DNA of 64,000 bases, from the NCBI RefSeq assembly GCF_047663525.1, contig NC_092603.1:1818001-1882000 (forward strand), read 5' to 3'. Position numbers and translations under genes: made by a program. This document shows, piece after piece, positions 26,186 to 37,769 of this stretch. The stretch's first letter is position 1. Each line of letters starts with the position of its first letter. Below the pieces are notes generated by a model, which was given only the letters and a program-made list of their open reading frames with translations, was not told the DNA's origin and searched no databases. Origin of the DNA: Anas platyrhynchos (Eukaryota > Chordata > Aves > Anseriformes > Anatidae).

Positions 26186-27614
26186 GACACTCTGCTCGGC
26201 TGCGGGATCGGCTGCAGCGTGGACGCCCCTAGGTGCACCCTGAGTGTTTTTGCTCGGAGGGGACTCCACTCTCAGCTGCTCACCGCAGGAGCAAAGATCT
26301 CCTGAAACTGCAGACAAACGGTATGTTTTCAGCTGCTGGAGGGATACTAACTGGAGTGTTAATAATTGTATGTGTCTTTATGTATGTATTTTGTGTTGAA
26401 AGTATTTGTGTAAATGTAAGGGTTTGAAACAAAGTGTTACAAGTCACTTCACGAAGAACACAGTCAGAGACAATACTTATTTGGTTGGTTATCATTCTAA
26501 ATTATATTCCTGTGGTATGAATGAGATGTGCTGGAGGCCTCCGTGTGCGAGTGTGCTGTGTGAGTGAGACGCAGCGTTGCTGCAAAGCGAGTGCAGAGTT
26601 CCGATCCGTTGTTCCGTACTCTCCGCAAGGGAGTGGGCAGAGACGAACGAAGTGCTTGACAGACTGAAAAGAAGTGCCGTTTTATCCAAGTTTTGAGTGG
26701 TGGTGCCTAATATATGGGCCCGGTGTATCTTGTGTATCTTGTGTATCCTATTTTTGCTCTTAAATGTTTTGACTGTGACAAGAAAAAGGCAGGAGCATGA
26801 TATGACATGCTTCCTGCAACATATGAGGCCCGCACAGGCCGAGACCTGGACTCACTGAGACCCAGACTCGCTGAGACCTGAACAGGCCGAGAGACCGGAG
26901 CGGCGCCGAGAGACCGGAGCGGTGCTGGGAGACCCGAGACACTACGGAGGGAACTACCGCTGGACGGAGAGAGCCCTGAGAGACGCTGCGGAGCCACGGA
27001 TGGCTCTGAGAGACATAGAGAAACCTGACAGAAGCTGCAAAACGCGGGGAAATTGAAGTAATTGCGGAACATCCGAGATCGAGTTGCTAAGGGAGACCAG
27101 AGGCGTCAGTGGACACCGGTAGCTGACCCTCACCGTGAGGCGAGTCGGCACAGAGCAGAGGGGCGGACATCAGGACCCTGCAGCCTGTCTGACATAACCA
27201 TGGAGGCAGCGGCAGCAGCGGCTGTGCTGCTTCACTCTGGCATTCTTTTTATAAAAGGTTTATCTTGCAATGCAAAAAAAAGACTATTAGTCCCCAGATC
27301 GGTGTTATAACTATTACTAATGACGACTTAGCTCTATTGAAGGGCAGGAGTGCAGAGACGCTGATTACACTGCCGAATGACCACCGGCAGGCTCTTTCAC
27401 AAACCTAAGGTTGCAGCTGGCAATGCCTGCAGCCGTATAACAGACGTTACACTTTCTTTCCTAACTAGTAATCATATGTCTTATCCATTTGTGGTGAATG
27501 GCCAGTGACAAAAAGAAAAGGGGGGAGACAAAGACAGAAACGGTACAAGGAGGATGCCACTGACACTAACAGCATGGGTAATAGGAGTAGTATAAGTGAC
27601 ACAGGTGACGGTGC

Positions 27615-28646
27615 GGGGCGCTCTGCCTGCTGCTCGCCTTCGCCTGACTGTGCACTGCTGCCAACGGTGCTAGAGTAAAATGTGAAGACTGCTCAGATGG
27701 CAGTGATGAGAGTGCTTGTGTGAAGAAGATGTGTACTGAATCTGACTTTGTGTGCATAGATATCAATAAAGTGTGTAACCAGCAGAGAGACTGCAAGGAC
27801 TGGGGTGATGAGCCCCTGAAGGAATGCAACATACATGAATGTGACTGTCCAGCTGGGTTTGAGTTTGTAGACAAGAGAAACTGTGGAGATATTGATGAAT
27901 GTCAAAACCCTGGTATCTGTAGTCAAATATGTATCAACCTGAAAGGTGGCTACAAATGTGAACGTAGCCGTGGCTATCAGGTGAATCCTGCTACAGGAAC
28001 CGGGAAAGGGCCATACTGGTACAAAAACACAAATAACACCTGTGATTACAATGACGCTGCTAAGCAGGGTTTAGGGGTTTGTAGCATGGAGACAAGGGGT
28101 AACAACTACAGTGTTTGGAACAATTGTGCAGCTTTGGCCTTACCTCCTGATGTGCTTCTGATTTGTGGGGATGGGGCCTGGCAAGGTATCCCTGCAAATG
28201 CTATCAGATGTCCATGTTACTTAGATAAACTCATTGTATTTGCTCCTAGCTTGTTACAGTTGCGTGAGATCACCAGACATAAATGGGCATTGCTTGCATC
28301 GGATTGCAATGATAATGTTGAATTGTGTGGGGTTGCAGCTAGAGCGGCATTAGCAAGTTCAGTGCCTGGAGTGGCATCTGCGGCCGCACGTAACAACTTA
28401 GAAAAATTGGTATGCTGGGCCAAGAAGCAAGCCTATGCCATGACAGAGATACTTGAGGAGATGTTACCAGATCAAAATAGTCTGCGACATGCGATCTTAC
28501 AGGATCAAGCTGCTATTGACTTTTTGCTTTTGGCTCAAGGGCATGGGTGTGAGGGACTGTACCTTGTTTTACTGACTACTGTAACAGCTGTGAGAACCGC
28601 AGAAAGGGACCCATGCATCCAGAATAAAAGGACCAGTAACTACTGA
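27615..28646 (+). CDS. VLDL receptor-derived domains fused in frame to an alpharetrovirus-like Env segment
   Basis: The longest open frame starts at ATG 27720 and runs 308 codons to TGA 28644. Residues 1-40 ([24 protein letters not shown]) and 41-93 ([25 protein letters not shown]) match VLDL-receptor LDL-A and EGF-like modules, without introns and with internal pieces missing. Upstream in the same frame (27615-27719) lie a hydrophobic leader-like run ALCLLLAFA, a TGA at 27648-27650 and the start and end of another LDL-A repeat. From residue 96 the frame is Env-like: NNT glycosylation site, [17 protein letters not shown], an internal fusion-peptide-like stretch between cysteines ([19 protein letters not shown]), and the heptad/immunosuppressive-type segment [20 protein letters not shown]. 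No membrane anchor follows; the frame seems to shift just after GHGCEG. As it stands the product would be soluble or defective. How it is started is unclear, because of the in-frame TGA in the leader-like part. Confidence 0.75.
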
Positions 28647-29084
28647 AACTTGGAGGGTTGAGTCCGCTCCTGGGAAACTGAAACTCAAGCTAAGGAAGAA
28701 CTAATATTCTGGCAACGAGGCTCTGCATGAATTAAGGATGCCAAATAAAGGGGACAAGCCTAAAGGGAGGAAAGGGAGAAGGCAAGACCAGGGCAGGACC
28801 CTCCACTGCGGTGTGTATGGTCTACCGAGGGAGGCAACCCCTATGGGTATTGACTGCCGAGTGAGAGGGCCTCGACTGGACTTCTCCCACACTAAGGTCA
28901 GGTTGTCCTGAGAAAATAACATAAGAACCTTTTTTTTTAACCTATATAATATTGTGATTCGTTTTCCAGGAGCTGGATCACCCTGACAGGCCGAATGGTA
29001 ACACAAGCCTGAATCAACCCTGAAGGTGTTTGCCTATTATGATCCAGATACGTGGGCAGAAGACAGATCCTGGGACTATAGGAC

Positions 29085-30031
29085 CCCAGTATATATACTT
29101 AATAGAATAATTAGGTTATTAGCTGTAATAGAAATAGTTATAAATGATGAGAACTGCTTTGTATCAAAATAGCCTAGCTTTGGATTATTTACTAGCACAA
29201 GAAGGAGAAGTCTGTGGAAAATTTAGCTTTAGTAATTGCTGTTTAAAAATTGATAAAAAGGGTGTTTCTTCCTAGTAGCTGATAGAAAGTTATGTTCTGG
29301 TTTAGGATGAGAAGAATGTTAATAATATGCTGATGTTTTAATTGTTTTTAATTGTTACAGAGCAGTGCTTACATCAAGCCAAGGACCAAGCTAAATTCAG
29401 CTTCTCACTGTCCTGTCAGCAGGCAGGCTGGGAGGAGGGCCGGACTGCTCGGGGTTAGGTTGGGCATCGGACAGCAGGTGGTGAGCAATTGCATTGTGCA
29501 TCACTTGTTTCGTACACATTATTACTAGTAGTACTATTATAATCATTATTGTTATTATTATTATTGTTATTATCTTCTTGTTTTTATCTCAACTCACAGG
29601 CTTCACTTTCCCATTTCTCTCTCCCATCCCAGAGAAGGAGAGGGGGGAGGTGAGCGAGCAAACACAAACCTGAAAGGATATGGAATGGGATTTATTTTCA
29701 TTTATTTTTATTTTCATGGCTGCCTGGTGAACCATGGGTTAAAAGAGTGTTATTTTTATTGTTATGTGGTGTAAAGATGTTATTGTTTATACCTTGTATG
29801 ATACCTTGTCTTACATTATTAATACACCGGGTGATAAATAGTACATTGGTAATAACTTCATTTAAAAAAAAAGAAGAGAATATGTCAATTATGATGCTTA
29901 AGAATTGGACCCTCCAAGAACAAACTGATGAAATCCAATTATTAATAACAGAAGAGACACGAATTGGGGATATTAAAAAGAAGATAAGGGATTGTGAGGA
30001 ATGTTTTAACAATTCCAATTCGTGTCCATAA
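29085..30031 (+). pseudogene. Second, different Env transmembrane remnant, split by LTR fragment
   Basis: 29144-29262 reads [19 protein letters not shown] then NCCLKI, the immunosuppressive and CC region typical of gamma-type Env. A one-base shift separates it from [10 protein letters not shown] upstream. The frame is cut at 29262 by an ERVL-LTR fragment. After it, 29747-30031 codes for a hydrophobic span (MLFLLLCGVKMLLFIPCMI) and a tail of about 60 residues that runs into the 3' LTR. This is probably the element's own env, distinct from the alpharetrovirus-like part upstream. Confidence 0.65.
29262..29660 (+). mobile_element. Internal fragment of ERVL-like solo LTR
   Basis: CTTCCTAGTAGCTGATAGAA to GAGAGGGGGGAGGTGAGCGA follows the LTRs at 2868 and 41550 but lacks both the TGTCCTGG start and the AAACCAC end, so no target duplication can be checked. 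It carries the same (TTA)n tract. It splits the env remnant. Confidence 0.75.
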
Positions 30032-30870
30032 ATTCATGTGCATAAAGAATAATTCTGTTTGAATCCTGTCTGCCTCTGGGCCCTGCACTGGCAGTTTAAT
30101 TCTTGAACCACAGATGCAGTGTGCCCCAGTCTCCCCCTCATTCCAGTCAATTTATCACGTCTTCAGAAAACACTCCTTAAATTTATGAACCTGTTTGCTT
30201 TTGTTATTCCTGACTTCTAGTTCTAACAGTTACAGCCTTTTTTTTCCTGTCTTCTTCGAGATTAACTTAACACTGCTATAGATGTGTCTGTGAATGGCTG
30301 GGGAAGAATGTTTTAATTACTCGTGAAGCATCAAATAAGAAAGCTGTTTGTGTTTGATGTCTGGGAGTTTCAGAACAACTGATAACAACTAGTGACTGTT
30401 ATGGGATACTATGAGGATCCTTGGTATCTGGCCAGGGGGGCCAAGAGATTAAGAGGAAGAAAAAAGAAGCTGAAGGACGGTTGGGAGACAAGACCTGTGG
30501 AGAGTTTACAGAGAGTGTTCCATAAACTTGGAATAGTGCCAAGTAAGTGCAAAGGGTGAGAGGAAGACTACGAGCCTTCAGCATGAAAGACCCCTAGAGA
30601 CCCCCAGAGGAGACTGATGCGCATGCTCCAGTAGGAGGAACCGGACTCCGGAAGCTAATTATAATAATCTACTTTTTTAGAAGTAGTAATGAATATGTAT
30701 TAGTCTAGGTGCATAAAAATCAGCTGCTTGATGTAACTGGTGTGCGTCCTGGTGGGGCGGAGACTCCCGGTGCACCCAGCGCTGTTTGCTTACCTCTATT
30801 CCTTCATATTCTTTTAATAAATCCTATTTTTTTATTTAATCCTAATTTGAATCCTGAGCCATTTATAACA
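29993..30870 (+). repeat. Provirus 3' LTR
   Basis: 878 bp copy of 24049-24926, preceded by the purine-rich AAAAAGAAGATAAGGGA. AATAAA at 30816-30821. The CCAC duplication follows directly. Confidence 0.95.
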
Positions 30871-32165
30871 CCACCCAGGATGCTGATAGCCTTCTCTGTG
30901 GCAAGGGCACATTGCTGGCTCCTGTTCCACTTGGTGTCCACCAGGACCCCCAGGGCCTTTTCTGAAGAGCTGCTTCCCAGCTGGGTGCCTCAAGCACGTT
31001 CTGTTGCCTGGGGTTGTTCTTCCAGGGGCAGGACTTCAAGCTGTCAAGGCATGAATTTCCCTTCATAGAAAGGATTAGGTTGGAAGGGACCTTAAAGATC
31101 ATCTAACTCCAATGCCCCTGCCATAGGCAGGGATGCCACCCACTAGATCAGGTTGGCCAAGGCCCCATCTAGCCTGGCCTTAAACACCTCCAGGGATGGG
31201 GCATCCACAGCTTCTCCTGGCAATCTATTCCAGTGCCTCACCACCCTTACAGTGAAGAATTTCCTCCTAATGTCTATTCTAAATCCATCCTCTTTTAGTT
31301 TAATACTATTCCCCCCTTGTCCTACCATTATTTATGCGAGTAAAGAGTCCTTCTCCATCATTTTGTATGACCCCTTTAAGTATTGAAAGGTCACAATGAG
31401 GTCTCCCCAGAGCCTTTTCTTCTCCAGGCTGAACATCCTCAGCTCTCCCAGCCTTAGTTCATGAACCCATGTTTGTTCTGACTGATGACTGCACTTTCAA
31501 GTGGTTTTCAGTAACTGCTAGAATTATCTCCATAATTTTACCAGGCATTGTGGTGAGACTGACAGGCCTGAAATTACCAGGGTCTTCTGTCCTGCCTTCT
31601 TGTAAATGGGACAACATTTGCCAGCTTCCAGTCAACTGGGACCTTTCCAGATTCCCAAGACTGTTGATAAACAACAAAAAGAGGCCTCGCAGTAACATCA
31701 GTCAGCTCTTTCAGTATCCTGGGATGAATCCCATCGGGCGCCAGACTTATGTGCATGAAGATGCAGCAGCAAATCCCCAACAAGTTCAGCATCAGCTAGG
31801 AACTCATCCAGAAGCCTATAACTTATTGTTAACATATTTTCAAAGCCTTTGTTGTTGTTGTTATCACCCACAGTACTAGCCAGCTTCAACTCCAGTTGAG
31901 ATTTGGCTGCACAATTTTTTTGCCCTACCATGATAAACAGCATCTCTGAAGCCCTCCTGAGTGGCCCAACCTTGTTTCCAAAGTTCCTAAGCTTTCTTCT
32001 TCCACCTAAGTTCCAGGTCAGGCTCAAGTCTGCTCTCCCAGAATCCAAGGCAGCAGCTTTGCTGATACTTTTTTTCACATATCACTAAAGACCCTATACG
32101 ATCATCCCCATCAAGTAACAGACCAATGCTTTGTCTCATCCTACATTTGCTCTTTATAGAGTTTT
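30871..32165 (-). mobile_element. Antisense CR1: rest of interrupted copy plus a second copy
   Basis: 30871-31045 continues the CR1 cut by the provirus. A new CR1 3' end starts near 31063 (AAAGGATTAGGTTGGAAGGG). On the minus strand 31792-31574 encodes a reverse-transcriptase piece (PDGIHPRILKEL, WKLANVVPF). An A-rich tract with (AAATA)n repeats lies at 32165-32295. Confidence 0.85.
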
Positions 32166-32309
32166 TTTTTAAAAAAATCACTTTTATTGCCTGTCGCAAT
32201 AAAATAAATAAATCGTGGAGACAAATAAATAAAATAAATAAATAAATAAAATAAAAATAAAAAATAATAAATAAATAAATAAATAAAATAAATCATGGAG
32301 ATGAATGAG

Positions 32310-32640
32310 CCTAGAGAGAGGCTTTCCCCGGTGGTTTGGAGAGGCCCCGGTGGGGACAAGCCCCTCATGCTGGCTGAAGGCCTTGGGCTGGGCACCCACC
32401 TGTGATGGGATGGTGGTGCCAGCCCTGCAGAGCTCCCCAGACACTTGCCCCTATTGCCCCAGGGGCAGAACTACTCCCAGAGGGTTACTGCAGCCAGGAA
32501 CTGAGCACAGGCTGGGGAAGTTGGGCGTAGCCTTAAACTTTCTGCAGCTCTGCTGGGTGTGGTGAGGGATGTCTATCTTGGTGGGGCTCCCTTGGAGAAG
32601 AACCCCTGGGGGCCACTGGCTGTGTCCCAGTGGTGATAAG
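32310..32640 (+). repeat. Upstream module of butyrophilin-like gene, copy 1 of 4
   Basis: The block from GGAGAGGCCCCGGTGGGG through GCCAGCCCTGCAGAGCTCCC and TTTCTGCAGCTCTGCTGGGT recurs, wholly or in part, before each gene of the array (about 42575, 53395 and 63665). It probably holds promoter and 5' UTR; no TATA box was found. In copy 1 about 150 bp of unrelated sequence separate it from the start codon. Confidence 0.7.
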
Positions 32641-32800
32641 CACAGGTTCTGTGCCTTGCCCAAGGCAGTGCTGGCTGTGGCTCCTTCTGTCCGGGCCCAA
32701 GCGGACTCCTTCCCCATCTGCCTGTGGTGCCTGAAGCCCTTCGGTCCTCTCTCTTACGCTCCTGCTTCTGCCCCCAGCTCCTGCTCCCGCTGCAGCACAG

Positions 32801-35800
32801 ATGGGGCTCCCCTGGGGCTGTGGCCGCCCCAGCCTCACCGGCCATGCCAGGGGCCTCCTGACTTCCCTCGTCACTCTGCACCTCCTTCGGCTGGGCTCAG
32901 GTAGGATCCTGCGGGGCTGCTGGGGGCTCTCCCTCCTTAGCCTGGTGGATATGCTGCCATTGGTCAGGGTAGTGGCCATGGGGCAGGGGGGACCAGGGCC
33001 CACAGCTCAGCCCCTGTTGGTTTTCCCTTATTTTTGCTTCTTTCATGCAATACGGGCGCTGCCTTGCCTGCCCTTCCTGGCTCTTCATCTCCTGCCCAAA
33101 TGTTCCCACTCCCAGCACACCTCCTTCTCCTGCACATCCTCCCTCTCCCTCTCCTCTTTCTCCGGTGGTTTCCCATGGGACACGGGGGACGCAGCACGCA
33201 CCAACTCACACACAGCTTGCCCTTTGACACTCACTAACCCTAAATTTACAATGGCAAAATCTCACCTCCTCTCTGTGCCCTTCTCCATTGCCCAGCCCAG
33301 CTCACAGTGGTGGGACCAGGCCACTCTGTCACTGCCACCGTGGGGCAGGATGTCGTGCTGCCCTGCCACTTGTCCCCTCAACGCGATGCTCGCAGCTTGG
33401 AGGTCAGGTGGATCCGGGACAGTATCTCTGAGACAGTGCACCACTACCGCAATGGAGAGGATCTGTACGGGGAGCAGATGGAGGCATATGCCGGGAGGAC
33501 AGAGTTGGTCAGAGATGGTCTCTCTGCTGGAAGACTGGACTTGCGAATCACGGGGCTGAGACCCTCTGATGATGGCCAGTACGTCTGCACTGTGGTAGAT
33601 GGTCATGCTTATGACGAAGCCATTGTGGAGCTGGAGGTGTCAGGTTAGTGGCTGGGGTGATGCTGCCAGGGCAGAGTTGATGTGTCCTTTAAATGTTTCA
33701 GCTGTTTCACAGCATGGAGCATGCCAATGGATGTGGAGGTAATATTTAGGGAGAGAGCTCCCTGGATACTTTTGTCAGTTTTCACTGGTGTCTTTGAAGA
33801 ATGTAATCATAATATTGTGAGGGCACTGGGCACAGGCTGCTGCGCAGCACCTTCAGCTGTGTCAGCAATGGGACCAAACAGCACACAGGGAGAATCGCAG
33901 AGTCCTCTGAGCAGCCAGACATCTGCTTTATTTTTGCTTTGTCTGCTGGGGGAGACCTTAGATGTTGTCTGGATATCTCGGGGCTTCTTGAACCAGGATG
34001 GCTTGGTGCAGAGATGCTGCCTGAAGGTCCTGGAAGTCGGCACCTGGGTTTTCTATGTGATTTGGGGCCACTGGCATCATGCAGTCCTGCTCTCTGGGTC
34101 CTGCTACAGCTGGAGTGGTTTTGGGCTGAGAGTGAGTGCATGAAGTGTCCAGTCAGAGAGCCTCTGGGGCCATGTTTGGCCTGGCTGTGTTTGGCATGGG
34201 AGCAGATGGGGTCTTTGCCTTGGAACTCAATCCCTCCCCAAGTCAAGCCCCAGCCACGCGCTCTTCCCCCAGCCACAGGCGCTGACCCCCACCTCTCCCT
34301 GGGGGGCTACGAGGCCGGAGGCGTCCGGGTGCTGTGTCGATCGGCCGGCTGGTACCCGCTGCCGCAGCTGCTGTGGAGGGATGCTCGCGGGCAGCACCTG
34401 CCCTCGGTCTCCCAGACACATTCCCAGGACCAGGAGGGGCTCTTTGAAATCGAAGGTGCCGTCATCGTGACCGGGAGCATGGAGGGGCCCTTGTCCTGCG
34501 TGGTCAGGAACAGCCGCCTCCAGCAGGAGCAGGAATCATCCCTGCACATTGCAGGTACAAATGGCACAGCCAGGGTGAGGTGTTCCTGGCCCCTGCACTT
34601 CTCCTGACCCAGGAGAAGTCTGGGTCTTGCTCTTCCATCCACGGGCATGGAAATGCAGCTCTTTTCCTGGTGCCTTTTCTCAGCTCCCTTCTTCCACAAC
34701 GCCCAGCGCTGGATGGTGGCTCTGGCTCTGATCCTCGTGCTTTTGGCTGTGTCCATTGGCCTCGGTGTTTATCTCTTTCGAAAGCAAGGTAAGCTGGCAG
34801 CGCAGGAATAGAGCGCAGGGAGGTGTTCTGCAGGGACCCCATTGGGTCTGGAGCGGGGCTGAGCCCTGGCCCAGGGAGGTGCGTAGGAGGAGGAAGGGAA
34901 TGTTCTCCTGGGGATGCCAAAGGCCTTAGGATGGTCTTGGGCCTCTGCCTTGGGCAACGAAGGCAGGGGAGAAGGCAAGGGGCCTTGGGTGGGAGGCCAG
35001 GGAACATGGCTGCAGCGTGGGGCTGGTGGCAAGGCGCAGCCCCCCTGCACTTGTTCCCACCCAGCAACCAAGCTGCTCTGCTCACCACCTCTTCCTCCAC
35101 ATTTGCTTTTCAGCGGCACAGAGGCGAGAGCTGGGTGAGTCCTTGCAGTCCCTGCCCCCAGCCCCTGGGGAAGTGGTGTCTGTGCGGGAGGGCCTGGTCT
35201 GGGTGGGCTCTGGGGGCTTGTGTGCTGGTGGCTCGGGGGTGCTGGAGGAGCAGCTGGAGCCTGGGGTGGGAGTGGGGAGTGCTGGGGCTGGGGCTTCCCT
35301 GGGCACGGGACACGGCCGGGATGGCTGAAAGGAACGGGGATCAAGGTGGGGACGGGGAGCGAGCTGCGGGGCTGCCCCGCTCAGCACTGATTCTTTCGGG
35401 AGACAGACATCCTCCACAATGACTTTAGTCCCACCTCTGATCAAGGCAGTGTTTTTCCTTGTCATGGGATGTGTTCTGGGTCTACCATGGGCTAAGCAAC
35501 TCTCCCATCATGCATTAATTTCATACCCATCATACATTACTTTCCTTTCCTTTTCAGAGAAACGATCTGCAGAGCTGGGTGAGTGTCACAGAGCTTGGCC
35601 CCCAAGGCCAAGCCAAGGCGATGTGCAGGGGAGGGTGGGCAGCTGGGACAGAACAGCCCAGGGCTGGCCCCTCACCCTGCCCACACCCACTGGGCACCAG
35701 TTGTGGGCTGTGACCAGCTCTCCCCTCTCCTTACAGCATGGAGAAAGTTTCTGCTGCCTCACAATACAGGTAGGTGTGTGTTGGGTTGCCCTCTGAGGTG

Positions 35801-36485
35801 CTTCTCCTGCCCTTGCTGGGGCATGTTCAGCAGCCCAGAGGTGCCCCATCTCCTGCCCCGTGGGGCAGCTCCTGGCCCCGAGCTGGGGAAAGCCTGCCCA
35901 GGGCTGAGCTCTGCCTGTGATAACCTGGCTCCTTCTGTCCCTGCAGTGAAGGTGACCCTGGATCCAGACACGGCTCATCCCATGCTTGTCCTGTCTCAGG
36001 ACAACAGCAGTGTGAGATGGAAAAGTGAATGGCAGCAGGTGCCTGACACACCAGAGAGATTTCACTATTGGTGGTGCGTGCTGGGCCGTGAGGAGTTCAG
36101 AGAGGGGAGGCACTGCTGGTTGGTGGAGGTGGAGGGAGAGCGGCTACAGTATTCTTGGTGGGCTGTGGGTGTGGCCAGGGCTTCTATGGAGAGAAAGAAG
36201 TGGATCAACATGAGCCCTGAAGAAGGGATCTGGGCTGTGCAGTACGACGAAGGACAGCTCATGTCTCTCACATCTCCTCACATGCCCTTGTCCCTGTCCC
36301 CTATCCCCACAAGGATCTGGGTCTGTCTGGACTGTACCCAGGGGCAGGTGTCTTTTATCAACGCTGACAATGGGGTCGAGATCTTCACTTTCACAGCAGC
36401 CTCCTTCAATGGGGAGAGCATCCACCCCTGGTTCTGGCTGAGGACGGAGGGAATTCAGCTGTGCCTGAGGGACAGCACCCTGTAA
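32801..36485 (+). CDS. Butyrophilin/BG-like receptor 1 (IgV-IgC-TM-2 heptads-PRY-SPRY)
   Basis: Type I membrane protein, 482 aa. Exons: leader 32801-32900 (MGLPWGCGRPSL), IgV 33296-33643 (VLPCHLSP...YVCTVVDG, DDGQYVC motif), IgC-like 34273-34554 (VLCRSAGWYPLPQLLWRD, LSCVV), transmembrane 34684-34788 (VALALILVLLAVSIGLGVYLF), two 21-bp heptad exons 35114-35134 (AAQRREL) and 35558-35578 (EKRSAEL), a 33-bp exon 35737-35769, and PRY-SPRY 35947-36485 starting VKVTLDPDTAHP. AATAAA at 36998. The Ig pair plus B30.2 is the butyrophilin and Tvc plan; the phase-1 21-bp exons coding heptads are the hallmark of chicken BG tails. The ligand is unknown; an immune-regulatory role is inferred from the family. 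Confidence 0.9.
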
Positions 36486-37539
36486 ACCCTGTCCCCAGCC
36501 CTGGGGGGCTCCTGCCCTTCTCCAGACACTCCTGCATCACCTCTCCTTAGTCCTGCAGGAGCAGCAGAGGTATGAGGGGCAGTGGGACCAGGGGCTGCCC
36601 TGTGTTCCTCCCCGCTGCTGGAAGAGGGCTGGGATGCTGCAAGCAGGGGCCAAACCCCTTGCAGCCCCTGGGCTCTGCCCTGCACACGGCTCCTGTGCTG
36701 GGGCACAAGCCCTGCAGGCACCCACGGCTCTCACCCTGCCTCTGAGCCCCAGCGGGCAGCACAGGGGCTGCAGCAGCTCTCCACGCTCCTCTCCCCTCTG
36801 CTTGCACTGCTTGCAGACCCCAGGGCAAGGGATGTGGTCACCATGTGCTGCTGGCCATTGCAGGCCACCTTTGCCTCCTAGGTCAGGGTTGATCTTTGCT
36901 CTGTGCCTGGTGCTGAGCATGAGCATCCTGTGGTGGCTCTTTGTTCTCTCCTCTGGAGTATATGTATCCAAGGCCCAGCAGCAGCAGGACTGTGTCAAAT
37001 AAAGTTTTGTACAGGAAGATGGAGTCTGGCAGTGGCATTTCCTGGGTGCTTTGTGTCCTGAGGCTTTGCTGCCTGCAAAGGCATCCTGCAGCAGACTGTC
37101 TTCTTGATGTTGGTCCTGGGAGTCAGAGCCAGGAGGAACCTAAGCTCCAGCTGCCCCCAGTTTCCTGGTTCCCTTGCTGTGCGCACAAGGGACATCATGA
37201 GCTCTTGGAAGTTCTCCAAACAGAGGCAGCCTCAGCCTTTAAGCTGTCTTCAGGTCCTTGCAAGTCACTTCCGTAACCCAGTACCCAACCTCTGTAATTG
37301 CGTTTCACTTTCCAGAACCCATATTCTTCATGAGACGGGCATGCAGGAGCCACGGTGTGTACAGGGTCTGGCTGGAATTTTAACTTTCCCTTCAGCAACC
37401 CATACAGTGCTGTGTTCTGCACTTGGAGCTAGAGCAGCAGTGGTATCACACCAGTGTTGTGTCTACTGCTGAGCAGTGCTGGCACAGCATCGGGACTCTC
37501 TCTAACCCTCCTAGGGGGTGGGCAAAAAAGTGAGAAAAG

Positions 37540-37680
37540 AAACATCACCAGGGCAGCTGACCTAAAACAACCAAAGGGATATTCCATACCATATAGTATT
37601 CGTCCCCTTCCCCCTACAACTAGAGTTGAAGGGGGAAGAGGTATAAAACCAGGCACGCCAGTGATGAGCTAAGGGATAGT
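37540..37680 (+). mobile_element. ERVL-like LTR fragment
   Basis: GACCTAAAACAACCAAAGGG then ATATTCCATACCAT resembles the middle of the LTRs at 3095-3125 and 41770-41815. Both ends are missing. Confidence 0.45.
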
Positions 37681-37769
37681 GCACTGGAATCAGAGGGTCT
37701 GTGTGCCAGAGAGGTCCTTCGGTCAGGTGGCAATGTATGTGAAGCATGGGCTGGACTGTGTGGAACTTC

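Larger units (their letters stand above)
24049..30870 (+). mobile_element. Young mosaic endogenous retrovirus inserted in a CR1
   Basis: 6822 bp. Two LTRs of equal length (24049-24926, 29993-30870) are nearly identical. The flanks carry a perfect 4-bp duplication CCAC (24045-24048 and 30871-30874), and the interrupted CR1 continues across the site. A proline-type PBS TGGGGGCTCGTCTGGGAT is at 24930-24947 and a purine run just before the 3' LTR. The roughly 5 kb interior lacks a usable gag or any pol and is made of pieces of different origin, described separately. It cannot replicate by itself; the near-identical LTRs suggest it was copied recently with help from another virus. Confidence 0.9.

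Noticed and set aside
32204-32295. (AAATA)n run considered as a regulatory AT-rich element
   Set aside because: It is a simple A-rich microsatellite at the edge of an antisense CR1; comparable runs occur in the other units (52938, 63213).
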